Notes under the pieces: generated by a model | Told to the model about the DNA's origin: nothing | The model's input: the letters and a program-made list of their open reading frames with translations, nothing else | Database searches by the model: none | Assembly: GCA_010094025.1 (NCBI GenBank) | Contig: ML991835.1 | Coordinates: 109,752 to 173,751 of the forward strand | Reading direction: 5' to 3' | From: Viridothelium virens | Taxonomy: Eukaryota > Ascomycota > Dothideomycetes > Trypetheliales > Trypetheliaceae | Length of the DNA: 64,000 nt | Part shown: piece after piece, positions 43,120-54,682 of the stretch | Layout of the letters: each line of letters opens with the position of its first letter | Numbering within the stretch: the first letter of the stretch is position 1 | Program-made: the position numbers and the translations under genes

Positions 43120-44197
43120 ATGCATGGGGCAAGCTCCAAACTACTTCTTTCGTTATTAGACATGGGTCTGGTTGATAAATGATCTACTCGCTTTATCCAT
43201 TGCTCATTAGAGTTTCGTGAAATTCCCGCACTTGCCCACATCCTCATCAACTCCCACCTGGACCTCTAGCCTCCGTCTTCCCTCTATGAGCTGACTCCCG
43301 AAAATCAAGAAATCGGTGGATAAGCAGAAACATCGTAATGTAACATTTCTCCATCCCAGTCATTCTCCTACATGTGGTCCCCACCACGGGCTCTCTTCCA
43401 CCGCTCTCCCCCTGGAGGGGTTCTTCTCTGCAGGCCAGCTCATGCAGCTATACTCCTCTTCTTCTGTTTCGTGTAGCCAGCGCCGCGAGGTGCGCCCCTA
43501 AGTCTCATCAGTGGTGCACGCTCTGCACTGGCGCGCGCGTCTCTCGGGGGTGGGCTTGAGCGGTTGAGGAGATTTCCAGCGAAGACATCTGGGGAAGTCA
43601 GAGCAGGATGGGTGGCTGTGATAGCTTCGTTCCTCTGGTGGACGCGGTCGAGAGCAGAGAGAGACCAGGGGTGGCGATGGTCATTGAGGGTATGATCATT
43701 GGTGCAAAATCTGTTGGGTGTTATCGATGTGTGGATGTTAGGAGAAGCAACGGGAATTAGGAAGTCTGAAAGATATACGAAAAGTGGTTGCTGACTTGGA
43801 GTCAAGTATTCTAAATCGAAAGCCAGCCATGAATGTAAGACGCTTTAATTTATGATATCTGTCTGCTGGAACGCATTTGTGATGCTCTTGTAGACCATTC
43901 ACATGCCTGGCCAATCGGCTGCGTTCGTCACTTTCTGTTTTATCTATTGAAGTATGCAGATTTACAGTGGCTGATACCAAGATTGTGGAGCATGAGTCTG
44001 AACGAGGATCTTGATGGCCGCGTTGAATTTGGCAGCTTAACAAATCGTCGGGATCGACCCAAAGGTCCTCTAATTAAGCTCATTGATACTTTAGCCCACG
44101 CCAGTAACGTACACATCAATTCGAGATCACCTGCACCTTATGTTGCCTCTAAAGTCATAAATTCGAGAATGCATTATTAGATCGTGGTCGTTTTTAT
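43120..44197. other. Intergenic, nothing recognised
   Basis: 1.1 kb between convergent genes. Only short frames antisense to each other. Confidence 0.45.
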
Positions 44198-45053
44198 TTA
44201 AGTAGCATCATATCGGCCAGCCTTTGCTTCCTTGAGCACCTTCTCAACATCATCAGCGGTTACTCCACGCTTCTTGTACTGTAACGCGTATATGCCGGTA
44301 GTTCCTTCGCCTTTGGCAGTTTGACGAGCCAATACGATCGCTTCGATGAGGAGTTTCGCACAAGTCCATTCCATACATGAGGCAAGCTCCGCTGTTAGAT
44401 CGAGGACGTCCACGCCAAGTTGTTTTACTGGCCTGATTTTGTTTTCGGGGCTATCGACCATCGCTGGCGCACCACTGCCAAGCAGCTCAAAGGGCCAAAG
44501 TTGTTCAGGGAACACCTCATTCAGATTCTGTTTCTCCCACTTTCGTAGGATAGCGAGAGTCTTCTTCTCGCAAAAGTCTTGCTTCCTCTTCGAGATATCA
44601 ATCTATTCGACGACTTTGAGTCAGTACGTAGCTACATGAGGCCTTTGGTGTTTTACTAACCGTCATTGGATTGTATGGAGAGACAGTCGGGGCGGTGTTA
44701 CCAACTACATCGATATTGGTGGAGGTGTGGGACTATTAGTTCATTGAGTAGTTGCCCTTATAAAATGACAGGGTTATTCTGGATAGCTCTACCGTGGAAG
44801 GAGGCTCAAAACCCTCATTACTTCCCTCACTTAAAAGGGTGGCTGGACTTCCGGCTTGTGGTGTGCGCTCATGGTCAGCATTCGACATAGCATTCCGCGT
44901 GTTGGAATGGGAGGTTCGCCGATACTCAAATTCGCCTCGCTTGAGTATAGTATAGAGTCTATCAGGACTGACGTATGGTGGATTTGCTGTGGTACTCTCT
45001 GGCGTTCGGGGCGAGGTTTTTCTTGATGCTGCCGCCTTCTTAACTACTGCCAT
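44198..45053 (-). CDS. Hypothetical protein, three exons
   Basis: Exons 45053-44793, 44732-44661, 44602-44198 (introns 60 and 58 nt, all phase 0), 245 residues. Not recognised. The first third is basic and Ser/Thr-rich (KKAAASRKTSPRTPES), probably disordered. The last 130 residues look folded and helical: DISKRKQDFCEKKTLAILRKW, LGVDVLDLTAELASCMEWTCAKLLIEAIVLA, and RGVTADDVEKVLKEAKAGRYD, the latter resembling a small helical pair. No signal peptide. The three clean phase-0 joins support a real gene. The function is unknown. Confidence 0.65.
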
Positions 45054-45566
45054 TGTATTATTTGAACGTATGGGAGTAATGTTTCTGATCAGATGGTTTT
45101 ATGGACGTGTTGTGATTTCTGTAGCTGCGCGAGCTCCATGTTTCATTTGCCACATAAAGTGGGGACCTCTGCAGAGTGAATATAAGATACCGATAACACA
45201 TAACGGGCTGACCCACACGCTACAAGGAATTTACTGGCTAGAGAAGAATTCCTGTAACGTGAAGCTTCAGACAAGCTCTATGATGCTAGTGCACATCTCT
45301 AGAAGTGACAATGTCATTTTGCACCCATCCTAAAGTAGTCAAGCCAGTCCGGTACACTGTACGGACTCTTCCAAATCACTCGCTTGTATTGAGTGAAGCC
45401 GTTGGCTGACACGCTGATCCTTACAGGCAAAGAGTTTGAGGTCTCGACTTCTCGTTCGGTCTGAGTTATGTCCGTAGAACTGACACCGAGGTTCGTGGTC
45501 TTGTTGGAACCCATGCTTCATTCCAAAGGATATAGCATCGAAGCCGAGTCATCCGAACAAACCCTC
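45054..45566. other. Intergenic, nothing recognised
   Basis: Promoter of the unknown gene starting at 45053 and 3' flank of the phosphoesterase gene. Confidence 0.45.
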
Positions 45567-46580
45567 TCAGTCTTCGTTCCAAGCCCTTGTCGGGATACAG
45601 GGGAGCTCCAAAGTTACTAGCCAAGGCGCATTGCTTGGCCTTCCTTCATCTTCTTTCACGGCAGCATTAACGCACAGAGTCTGCTTTCCGTGTACCAGGG
45701 CATCTTGACTTTGCTGGCTTATCCTCGCAAACCCCCTTTTTCGGCTCGAATTTTTCATTAATCCATCTGGCTCTTGTTGTGGAAGCGGCGCAATGTCATC
45801 GTCAAAGTCCTCCAAACACTCAATACCCATATCTTCAAGCTCCTTGTGGGTCATGTGCGATTTCCAGGCAATTCTTTCTGCACCGTATGATTTATGTATG
45901 TGACCAAAACAATGGAGACGGGGCTTCGCACGGGATATCGCTCGGCGAAGGTGCTCACAGCCAGCACTGCTCCCGTCACTGGTATGGTCAAGGATGTATT
46001 TCGGAGGACTTTGAGTCATGACGATGTCGACGCCCGGAAAAGTTGGGATCGTGCTGGAGGGTGTAGACGAATTCACGGCCCAGGAAGGAGTCATACCGAT
46101 CCCGTCCGTATCGGCGTTGGGGTTGTATCGGTCCTCTCCAGTGGCATACTGGAATGCATGAAGCATGTACTGCGATCCATATTGAGAGGGCGTACAGGGA
46201 GAAGCATGAATGGTAAAAAAGGCCCCATTGCTCAGTGTGAACCTGTGTGTACCCTCTTCAAGATAGGTAATGCCGGGTATGCTTGACATTAAGTCCACAG
46301 ACTTCTGATGAGCTTCCATATTCCCTCCGTGAAACGACATGAAGTGACGATCGAGCAGAGTATCGTGGTTGCCTGCTATGACGAGACGAAGTTCGGCTTT
46401 GACCAATGAGAGAAAATTCAGCGCATGACGCAGGTTTTCGATGGAGCATGTCTCAGTCAAGTCGCCGCAATGTAAGAGTACATCGGCGTCTGGAAGGTTA
46501 TGAAGTGTTAGGTCGTGAGTATCGGAAAAGACAAGAAATCGTACTCTTTTGGTAGTCTTAGTAAGTTCGAACATTTCCAT
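45567..46580 (-). CDS. Calcineurin-like metallophosphoesterase
   Basis: Single exon, 337 residues from the ATG at 46580. The metal-binding motifs of the calcineurin-like fold appear in order: FSDTHDL (D-x-H) at about residue 18, HCGDLTE (G-D-x-x) at about 38, VIAGNHDTLLDR (G-N-H-D) at about 68, a histidine in IHASPCTPS and GHIHKSYG (G-H-x-H). This order and the spacing fit the MPPED1/UPF0046-like subgroup, found in many fungi, which hydrolyses phosphodiesters of unknown identity. The C-terminal 80 residues are less conserved and polar. It is likely cytosolic. The substrate is unknown. Confidence 0.88.
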   Translation of the reverse strand: MEMFELTKTTKRVRFLVFSDTHDLTLHNLPDADVLLHCGDLTETCSIENLRHALNFLSLVKAELRLVIAGNHDTLLDRHFMSFHGGNMEAHQKSVDLMSSIPGITYLEEGTHRFTLSNGAFFTIHASPCTPSQYGSQYMLHAFQYATGEDRYNPNADTDGIGMTPSWAVNSSTPSSTIPTFPGVDIVMTQSPPKYILDHTSDGSSAGCEHLRRAISRAKPRLHCFGHIHKSYGAERIAWKSHMTHKELEDMGIECLEDFDDDIAPLPQQEPDGLMKNSSRKRGFARISQQSQDALVHGKQTLCVNAAVKEDEGRPSNAPWLVTLELPCIPTRAWNED

Positions 46581-47247
46581 CACTACCGATTTTTCGACAC
46601 GACTTGTTTGAGGTACCCTGCCAAGTGTCTCAGGCGTGGACAGAAGCGAGAAGTAGAAAGAGGATTCTTAGATTCGGGGAGCGGTTCTTTTCAAAGGGTC
46701 AAAGCCTAATTTTTGGGTTTCGCCTATCCAGAGTCTCCATTATTGGGATCGTGAGGCTGCGCCACTAAGGAAATTTTGCTGACAGACTGACTAATACGTG
46801 CCGAATTATTGACGACGCTTTGCGCAACTAGACTGATGTTTGTTAAAACTCACACCTAATCTCAGGGGTTGCCTCGAAGATCATCTGAGAAAGGCAGCTT
46901 GATCTCCTCTTAATGTGAAGTTGAATAGTGAAGATATTCTGCATCAATGTCAGCGCTATCTTGCACCTTTAGCACTCAGTAGTTAACTCTTTGGCAGTGG
47001 TGATTGTTGTGACTCGAATATTCAGATGACTTTAGACTCAAGTGTAGGAACTTCGGAGGAGATGCTGTTCTTGCGGCGATAATTGATAGCTCTCCAAGAT
47101 GTCCATTCTACGAGAATCGAGAGATCGGGGTGCAAAATCCATACTATTCCTTCTCATAGTTTTCCTAATTTGACGGAGAGGTTATCATGTACTAGAATAC
47201 ACTTCATTTAACAATAACTACATACCGTAAATTCTCCAATTCCTATC
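46581..47247. other. Intergenic, nothing recognised
   Basis: Holds the phosphoesterase promoter and the 3' flank of the mS26 gene. Confidence 0.45.
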
Positions 47248-48198
47248 TTACATCTTCCCACCGGTAAGTTCCTCCGCCATCCTTCGCATCCTCTCTTGGG
47301 TGATATCCGTCTCCTTGTCTAAATCGGCGATAACCTTGCGTTGCTCCTCGCCTGCGCCGGCACCCTTAAGCAGATCCCTTGTTGTCGGCGGGGTTCCCTC
47401 GTCCCAATAACTCTCCCCATCATCAACAGAGCTTCCACCATACCCAAATTTCCGCTCATTTCCACGAGTCCCAAACTCCTTCTCGATCTGCTCATCTAGC
47501 TGCCTCTCATTTGTGATGAAGGACTGCGCGTTCATGTAGAGCGTATGTAGTGCATCACGCTTGTGTTCCGCCTGAACCTTCTGGACTGACGCAAAATTCC
47601 GTCTCTTCTCCTCTAATCGCTGCTGTCGGTTGGGGTCGGGAAGAGGACCGCGCTGTAGCATGACACTTAGCACGCTGCCTCTTGTCAATCTTTCGTCTTC
47701 TCGCTCTGGCCGTGATACAAGCTCGTCTCTTTCGGCCTGTGTTCGACGAGACTTTGCTTCTAGGATGCGATCCTTTCGCTCCTTGCGGTCTAAGAGCTCT
47801 TGCATGCCCTCTCGTAGGTTACGCCTTCGGACTTCAGCCTGGCGCGATTTGTAGTCCACGCGACCGGCATGTTTTGGTAATGCTTTAGGGCGATGCGGTG
47901 ACGGTTCGATCGTAGCTTCTGCAACTCGTCGCTCAAATGCTTCTTTGATCACATGGCCTTGTGGGTCTCGAATATCTGTGAAGACACTTTTAGGAACTGG
48001 AAGGAACCCTCGAAGTTTCGGCTTCGGGGCGAAATCGGATTGAGGAGGTTTAGGGACATCAATGTAGTTAGGTGATTCGGGACCGATTGAAAAAGCACAA
48101 GAAGATGAAGAAAATGTCCGCCGTTGAGAATGAATGGAATGGCATTTCAGACATTGGAAATGCCTAGCCAACGTCCGTGTAGATTTGTTCTGAGCCAT
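47248..48198 (-). CDS. PET123: Mitochondrial small-subunit ribosomal protein mS26 (Pet123-like)
   Basis: Single exon, 316 residues from the ATG at 48198; the frame is open further upstream but MAQNKSTRTLARHFQ gives a mitochondrial targeting start rich in K, R and S. The conserved N-terminal block SPNYIDVPKPPQ and RGFLPVPKSVF is typical of fungal Pet123/mS26. The rest is a long charged helical region (REGMQELLDRKERKDRILEAKSRR, QERMRRMAEELTGGKM) that in mitoribosomes wraps rRNA. It acts in translation of mitochondrially encoded proteins. It is divergent from NOG2 with 221 bp between starts. Confidence 0.85.
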   Translation of the reverse strand: MAQNKSTRTLARHFQCLKCHSIHSQRRTFSSSSCAFSIGPESPNYIDVPKPPQSDFAPKPKLRGFLPVPKSVFTDIRDPQGHVIKEAFERRVAEATIEPSPHRPKALPKHAGRVDYKSRQAEVRRRNLREGMQELLDRKERKDRILEAKSRRTQAERDELVSRPEREDERLTRGSVLSVMLQRGPLPDPNRQQRLEEKRRNFASVQKVQAEHKRDALHTLYMNAQSFITNERQLDEQIEKEFGTRGNERKFGYGGSSVDDGESYWDEGTPPTTRDLLKGAGAGEEQRKVIADLDKETDITQERMRRMAEELTGGKM

Positions 48199-48419
48199 AT
48201 GTGAAGGGAAGAGATGGATAGACTGTAACCTAAAGTCGAGTTCTGGAATCTTTTGGGCTCGCGGCAAAAGTTCGGCACCGTTGCCGCGAAAAGTTTCGGT
48301 GGTGGCACTGGTGAGTGGGTTTTTGAGCAGCACAGCAAAGCCGCCGTTACATCCTTAGGCGCACAACTCATTTCCTGCTCCAATTTCAGGAGTCAAATGC
48401 CCGAAAGATAACTTACGGG
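48199..48419. promoter_or_regulatory. Bidirectional promoter of mS26 and NOG2
   Basis: Only 221 bp separate the two divergent start codons, so the two ribosome-related genes probably share control elements. Confidence 0.5.
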
Positions 48420-50623
48420 ATGGGTACTGGAAAGAAAGAATCTGCCCGCAGAGAGCGGCAGGGCAAGACGAATGATGGCATGGGCAATGTCAAAGTCAAA
48501 GGGGAGAACTTTTATAGGTTTGTCTCTCCTCTTGGGCTCTAGGGAAATGTGCATTCATACATCACTGCAGATCCGCCAAGAAAGTTCGCAATCTCAACAT
48601 CGTTCGCAAAGGCGGCGAAGTTCAACGTAACCGCGAAGGCAAAGTCGTCAAAGCAGCACCGTACCAATCTCGCACCGCTCCCGCATCTGCTCGCGTTGAG
48701 CCAAATCGGAAATGGTTTACGAACACTCGCGTTATATCACAGCAATCGCTCGATGCATTCCGAGGAGCAATCGCGGCTCAGCAGTCAGATCCGTATTCGT
48801 ATCTCTTGAAGCAGAACAAATTGCCACTGAGTCTGATCAGAGATGGCGAGACGAAGAATGGCATCAAGCAACATGAGGCGAAAATGAAGGTCGACAGCCA
48901 GCCTTTTGCGGACACATTCGGATCGAAGAGCAGGAGGAAGAGGGTCAAGTTGGACGTGGGATCCATGGAAGATCTGGCCGGTGCGGCGGAGAAGATGCAA
49001 GAGACTTATCTCGACCGGCGAGAGGAGATGAGACTTCTTAGCGGCGCGATGGGCGAACAGGCTGATGATCAAGAAAGAGAAGCATCAATTGGCGAGGATG
49101 ATGGAATGTTGACCACCGCGCGGGAGCCTATCTTCTCCAAAGGACAGAGCAAGAGAATATGGAACGAATTGTAATTCTCCCAACTCATCAAGTTAGATGG
49201 AAGACCTCCAGCTTGCTAACAACAGCAGATATAAAGTCATAGACAGTTCGGATGTAGTCTTACACATCTTGGACGCCAGGGATCCTCTTGGGACTAGATG
49301 CCTAGCTGTCGAGAAATATATCGAAGAAGAAGCCCCACACAAGCACCTTGTGTTTGTCTTGAACAAGTGCGACTTGGTGCCGACGAGTGTTGCAGTAAGT
49401 CTGGAAATCTGTTTCCTACTCCTGTTCCCATCCATGTCAAGTCAAGGCTCCTTTCGACGCTGTATGCGTATTCCGTGGAGGGTTTCTGTTACGACATGGA
49501 AAGACTAATCTGAGATCGCTTTTTCCCAAGCCATCTTGGTTTGTGGATATAATCGCTTGCCGTTCTGGTATGGCGATTCTCAGGTCTGCAGAATGAGTAG
49601 TTTTGAGTTGAGAGCTACCTTCCGTCTTGCGGCGTTCCATGGCAGCTTTCTTAGTTACGACTCATACATACAATCTTCGACGATACCGCTCAAATCTTTA
49701 TTGCATTGATGGTGCTGACCAGTTTCTAGGCCCAGTGGGTTCGTAAACTCTCGAAGGAGCGCCCTACACTTGCTTTTCATGCTTCTATTACCAACTCTTT
49801 CGGCAAAGGCTCCCTCATCTCACTTTTACGGCAATTCTCGGCAGTCCACTCCGATCGCAAACAAGTCTCGGTTGGATTGATAGGATATCCTAATGTAGGG
49901 AAAAGCTCGGTGATCAATACTCTACGCAAGAAGAAGACAGTCAACGTGGCTCCTATCCCTGGCGAGACAAAAGGTACTCTATATTACGCTTTTTTTTTAA
50001 AAAGTACAACGCACTAAGCTCGTTTAGTCTGGCAGTACGTCACACTCATGAAACGCATATATCTCATCGACTGTCCTGGTATTGTTCCGCCGAGCAAAGG
50101 CGACAAAGACGAGGAACTGCTCTTACGAGGAGTAGTTCGAGTGGAAAAGCTTGAGAATCCCGCGCAATACGTTCCTGCTATAATGCAGAAAGTACAAAGA
50201 CGACACCTTGAACGAACATATGATCTGCGAGACTGGGACCACTCGTTGGAGTTTCTCGACCAGCTCGCAAGAAAAAGTGGGAAGTTATTAAAACAGGGGG
50301 AGGCCGATGTCAATACTGTAGCCAAAGTTGTCTTGAATGATTTTCTAAGAGGGAAGATCCCCTGGTTCACCCCACCGCCCGGATATGAGAGTGGAAAAAG
50401 GGAGCCGATAGAGGGAAGAGACGGACGATTAGGGGAGATGAGTAGAAAGAGGAAGCTGATGACGGATGACACCAGTGTTCACAACCAGTCTGAAGAAGCC
50501 TCGGAAGCTGATGAGAGTGGAAGCGAGCTTCACAAAGACCTTGATTCTCTGGGAGAAGATTCTGCTGATCTTTCAGAAGTCGATCTCGAAGATGATGGCA
50601 CTGATGATAATGGTACCGAATAG
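48420..50623 (+). CDS. NOG2: Nucleolar GTP-binding protein 2 (NOG2/NUG2)
   Basis: GTPase that acts late in nucleolar and nuclear assembly of the 60S ribosomal subunit. Five exons: 48420-48517, 48571-49170, 49229-49394, 49730-49973, 50028-50623; 567 residues. The N-terminal NGP1NT domain ([33 protein letters not shown]) is clear. The GTPase motifs are circularly permuted: LNKCDLVP (G4, about 277) precedes GYPNVGKSS (G1, about 340) and DCPG (G3, about 384), the mark of the YlqF/NOG family. The C-terminus is acidic ([13 protein letters not shown]). Intron 3 is 335 nt, six times the others, and holds a possible structured RNA. Confidence 0.95.
49395..49729 (+). other. Long NOG2 intron with inverted repeats (possible intronic ncRNA)
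   Basis: 335 nt between donor GTAAGT and acceptor TTTCTAG. It contains a 10-bp stem, CTGAGATCGC (49510-49519) with GCGATTCTCAG (49573-49583, one bulge), enclosing a small hairpin CCAAG/CTTGG (49526-49539). Introns of ribosome-assembly genes often host snoRNAs. I see no convincing C/D or H/ACA boxes, so the RNA class is open. Confidence 0.3.
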
Positions 50624-50934
50624 ATATCGACAATTCGCCGTGACGGCGGCCTCTACATCGGAGAATGATATGTACAGGATGGGAATTCAGCAACAGAAGC
50701 ATAAGGTCTTTCCCAAGCTGACATCCGCATCACTCGCTTTATACGTCAATCACCCTCACGTAAAGACGGGAGTGATTAAAGTTCAATCACTAAGGTTATA
50801 AATCACATTTTCTCGCCTCGAGTGATTGGGGTAGTCTTGTTACTAGAAATACGACCGAGTCCCCTGATCAGTAACCTTATTATTGTTGACAAGACGTTTG
50901 AAGTTGCTGCTTCATCGTTCGAAAAGGGAATCCC
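50624..50934. other. Intergenic, nothing recognised
   Basis: NOG2 3' flank and promoter of the next gene. Confidence 0.45.
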
Positions 50935-51731
50935 ATGGCGAAATCTCAAACTCCCGATCCCAAGCGCAGGAGGAATCAATCCGTGGATGATGAAGCGCTC
51001 ACCGAAAGCCCACGCATAGTAAGGACTGGCATGATATCTCAGTGCTAACTCCATTGTACTAATCTCACTGGGAAAAAAAGTCGAAGACGAGCAGAGTGCA
51101 GTCCGCTGAACCTGCCATTCGCTCTGGACTTACAAAACCGGCGACCAGTACCAAGAGCGCCTCGATACCTCCGAGCCGGCTCCATCGTCCTACAGCCAGT
51201 AAACCCAACGCGATGGCCCGCCGTATGAAATCCTCGGAACCAAGTTCGAGGAGCCCCTCAGTGGTACAGACCAGCCAACGTGAAGCTCGCATGCACGACA
51301 AGACCCGTGGAAACGAGTTTCCCAAAGACCTAGTCCTCTTGCGATCAAAGAACACCTTCAATCCGCGCCACGACTACCGCCAAATCAAGTTCTACTACCA
51401 CAACAAGTACCCATCACTGAACATCCCTACGACATCTCGCGTACATCGCGAATACCTCGCTGCAGGGGGCTGGAGAGCCGAACTTGCTCGTCCAGAGACC
51501 TCTGATCCGGAGGCTGTGAATAAGGCTATTTTGACTACGGCGAAGGAGGATGGGTCGTATCAGCAAGGGTTGTCCGGCCTCCACGATGCGACAAAATGCT
51601 TGATCGCCATCGACACCGACATTGCCAATTGCTTGCGTCAGATGGAGGAGAGTCGTGAGGAGGTATTCTCAGAGGCCGAGCAGATCATGGTGCAGGATCT
51701 GTGGCGAGAAGCTGAGGAGGCAAATGAGTAA
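50935..51731 (+). CDS. Hypothetical protein, two exons
   Basis: Exons 50935-51018 and 51081-51731 (62-nt intron, phase 0), 244 residues. The first exon is very basic (KSQTPDPKRRRNQS), a likely nuclear signal. Residues 30-100 are Ser/Pro-rich and probably disordered. The rest is a compact domain: DLVLLRSKNTFNPRHDYRQ, KYPSLNIPTTSRVHREYLAAGGW and a helical end (DTDIANCLRQMEESREEVFSEAEQIM). I do not recognise the family. Acceptor AAAG is not the usual pyrimidine-AG, but the frame fits. The function is unknown; it converges with the gene ending at 51988. Confidence 0.65.
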
Positions 51732-51987
51732 TCTTTAAGAAAGACTGTTTCGATGCCGCCTGTTGCGTGAAGCCCTGAGCTTCATATCTGCAGACTACAG
51801 ATCTTATGTTGCACGACATAGGTATTCGCTGAAATTTAGTTTTGAAGTTCCTTCACTTTCGAATATAACCCATCTATCTCTGCCTCTGTGGGGTCTTGAT
51901 AATTATCTTGGATTTGATTCCTCGATTCTTGCCTATCTTTTCCGAGCTCTTGAATGAGCTACTGGGCTATGCAGAGGTTGAACGTCA

Positions 51988-52878
51988 TCAACGTAACCGT
52001 CTGGCCCGGTTTGCTGAGACTTGCTCCTTTAGAAATTCTGCCACGAGTATCTTTGAGCGCTCGAGTTTCATTTCGCAGAGGAAAATCTGCAATTCACGAT
52101 TGTGCTTGAGATTCTCATTGTGAGAACGTAAAGTCTCTTCCATGAACCGATCTCGCCGAAGCATGTTCCTAACACCCTGTTCGTCGTCCTGTAGCATGGC
52201 TTTGACCTCTGCGGGGCTTTTGTGAGCGGATTGGCGTTGAAGTTGCTTTTGGTGGACAAAAGTCTGGACCGCATGATGTTTTTGGGCGTGCAGGTGACGG
52301 AGCCTCGTCAACGGCTCATTTTCGACCTCGCTGGCTTTTGCATGGGCGCCTTTCAGGTATAAAAGCTGAGATTCGCCCGTGAGAAACTCTTCAACTTGAG
52401 ACAGGTGCAGATGTCCCATGTAGAGATAGACCTCTTCGCCATCAAGCATGGCGTGAAAGGTAAATTCCGCGGAGTTGTCGGGCCCAACTGCTTGCATCAG
52501 CTGAATGGCAAGGTATCGTAGGTTCTCTGTTGCTAGAAGCCCTCTTTCTGCCGGAAAAGACAGCTGTCCGAGATCGACGTGGCGTTCCAGTCCTTCTTCG
52601 GATATTCTTTGGGTCATCTCTAAGTCTGCCGGATTGATCTGAACTCTCCCATCGTATCCGGCTTGGCGAAACTCTTTACCTCCAAGATCATCAGGTAACA
52701 AGTCCAGCACTTGCTGTTTAGTAATTCTGATAGAACCATTATTGGTACCGGAGTGTTCCGGGCTGGTAACAGATTCCTCGTTGGCGCCTTCGACATTAAC
52801 AAGGTTTGGATCCTGGATAACCTCGTTGGTTTTGGAAACATGTCCTTCCGTTTCCTTCAATAAGCTTCCACGGTCCAT
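51988..52878 (-). CDS. Hypothetical protein with C-terminal coiled coil
   Basis: Single exon, 296 residues. Not recognised. The N-terminus (1-50) is polar and acidic. A central region (about 55-180) looks folded: ITKQQVLDLLPDDLGGKEF, RYLAIQLMQAVGPDNSAEFTFHAMLDGEEVYLYMGHL. The last 110 residues are long charged helices with heptads (QTFVHQKQLQRQSAHKSPAEVKAML, RDRFMEETLRSHNENLKHNRELQ), probably a coiled coil. There are no membrane spans or signal peptide. It is likely a cytosolic or nuclear structural or adaptor protein. Confidence 0.65.
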   Translation of the reverse strand: MDRGSLLKETEGHVSKTNEVIQDPNLVNVEGANEESVTSPEHSGTNNGSIRITKQQVLDLLPDDLGGKEFRQAGYDGRVQINPADLEMTQRISEEGLERHVDLGQLSFPAERGLLATENLRYLAIQLMQAVGPDNSAEFTFHAMLDGEEVYLYMGHLHLSQVEEFLTGESQLLYLKGAHAKASEVENEPLTRLRHLHAQKHHAVQTFVHQKQLQRQSAHKSPAEVKAMLQDDEQGVRNMLRRDRFMEETLRSHNENLKHNRELQIFLCEMKLERSKILVAEFLKEQVSANRARRLR

Positions 52879-54682
52879 AGCTAGTGGGTTCTCAAGCAGA
52901 TGTCCACTGTCGTTAGAGAGTCACGGTGATGAAATGAAGACACTAAAAGTTTAGAGTATCTCTGACGATAGAGAGCGGGATAAGTGAATTCCGCCACATC
53001 AATGGATAAGGTAAGTACCAAGAACATGAATAAAGAAGTGAGTCATGGAGAATGACTTTCTTCCGTGGGGCAGGTGGTTTCCAATATCACAAGGGTACGA
53101 GAGGAGCTCTCAGAGGATAAAACACGTACTCACAGCTCTCCCCCCTCACCAATGATCTTAGTCTTATGATCACAAAGTGTTAAAGTGTCTGTGATTATCG
53201 GCGGTCGTGGTCGAGAGGATGAGATCTGGAAGGGAATAGATGAAGTAATAGAAAGAAGTGCTAAGTGTAGGGTAAAACAGTATGAACTTCATACTATACA
53301 CTTATGAGTGCCCTCGTTGGAGATGCTCAATGAAGAGTTGAGTCGTGCACAGAATGTCTATATTGTCTGATTTCAGGAAGCTGTGTTGAGGAAATGAGAA
53401 TCCAGGGTGATGAGTTTGATGAAGACTCAGGAGAAGAGGAGGAAATTCTAGGATCTAGAGGATCTAGATGTTGTATAGACTGAGGTGGTGGCTGCCAAAG
53501 TGAAGAGTATCGATTCTAGGCCCACGTAGGGACCTGCCACGATGACCTCCGCTCCTTCCTCCGATATCACAACACGGAGGGGTTGCTTAGGTACGGTTGG
53601 ACGCTGACGCTATCGTGTTTGGAGAGGGCAATTCTCTGCACCTTGCCTCGGTACCCAGTACCTCGGATCGTTCATCTCATTGTCGCTTCTCTAATTCCCT
53701 ATCCAATTTTCTTTGGATACCTTACTTCTTCTGCGGCGAAGCGATAATCATTATGTCCACTTTTGTCGATGGGTCAGAGAGAAAGGCCATGTCCGCTTCC
53801 TCTCGTGCGCTTTTGGTGCTTGAACCGAGCCTATCCCGGCTAACATCCATCCTCAGGGTCGTTCCATGTCTGGATTGCAGGTCGATGTTTGAGCATGAGT
53901 TCTAGTGGGGACGCGGCTCTGGATTTGGTCTCACCATGATACCTCTTGCACTAATGAAGAATGCCACCTCTATTGCGAATCCAGTGCAGTGTTGGAGATT
54001 GTCACGTATATCTTCTTAGTGACTACTCTCCAGATAGCTTCAGTGAAATGAAGGCTACAACTATTGTCGTTAGGCTTGAATTTTGGTGACCTATGTCCCC
54101 GCCGATGCTCGGTGACACTGTCTTTGCACCCTACGGTAAGTGAATCCTGTTCTTTCTAATCAGCGCAGACGCTCGATGATGTACTTGGAATGTGCCAGAC
54201 GTTGCAAAAGGCTAGGACGGCCTGGCATTGCATGGAACGTTGGGTTCATTTCCTCTTCCGCATCTTCGTCCGAGCAACAGATGAGCCACTCCTAGTTGTC
54301 CTGAGCTAGCTCTCTATTAGCCTCGGTCTTGGCCTTGGTCTCTTGTTCTGCCCCATGAGGTGTCGTTCCCAAGGTCGTGGGGTAAATGGACATTGGATCG
54401 TGGCCCAGAATAGAAGATCTCTCACGGAAAGAGGTACTTGAGCATTGGGGTATTCTAGGATATGACATATCCGAGGACCAGCGATGATATAGGATGAGAG
54501 GCATCTCCGGATAAAGAGTAATCTAGCGAGGTAATGATCTCTCACCCTGCAAGTAATATAAAGAAATGGCATTGTTCAGTGGAAGGGAACGATGGATCAG
54601 GAACATGAACCGACAGTCTTCGGTAACTCTCAATTACCTCTCATCAGATCACAGGATACACTGTCCTCAGGCTCCTTCGTAC
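52879..54682. other. 1.8-kb gene-poor region
   Basis: Promoter of the gene starting at 52878 and 3' flank of the gene ending at 54683. GGATCTAGA is repeated in tandem at 53451-53468. Short frames at 53597-53905 and 54292-54572 lack motifs. Confidence 0.45.
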
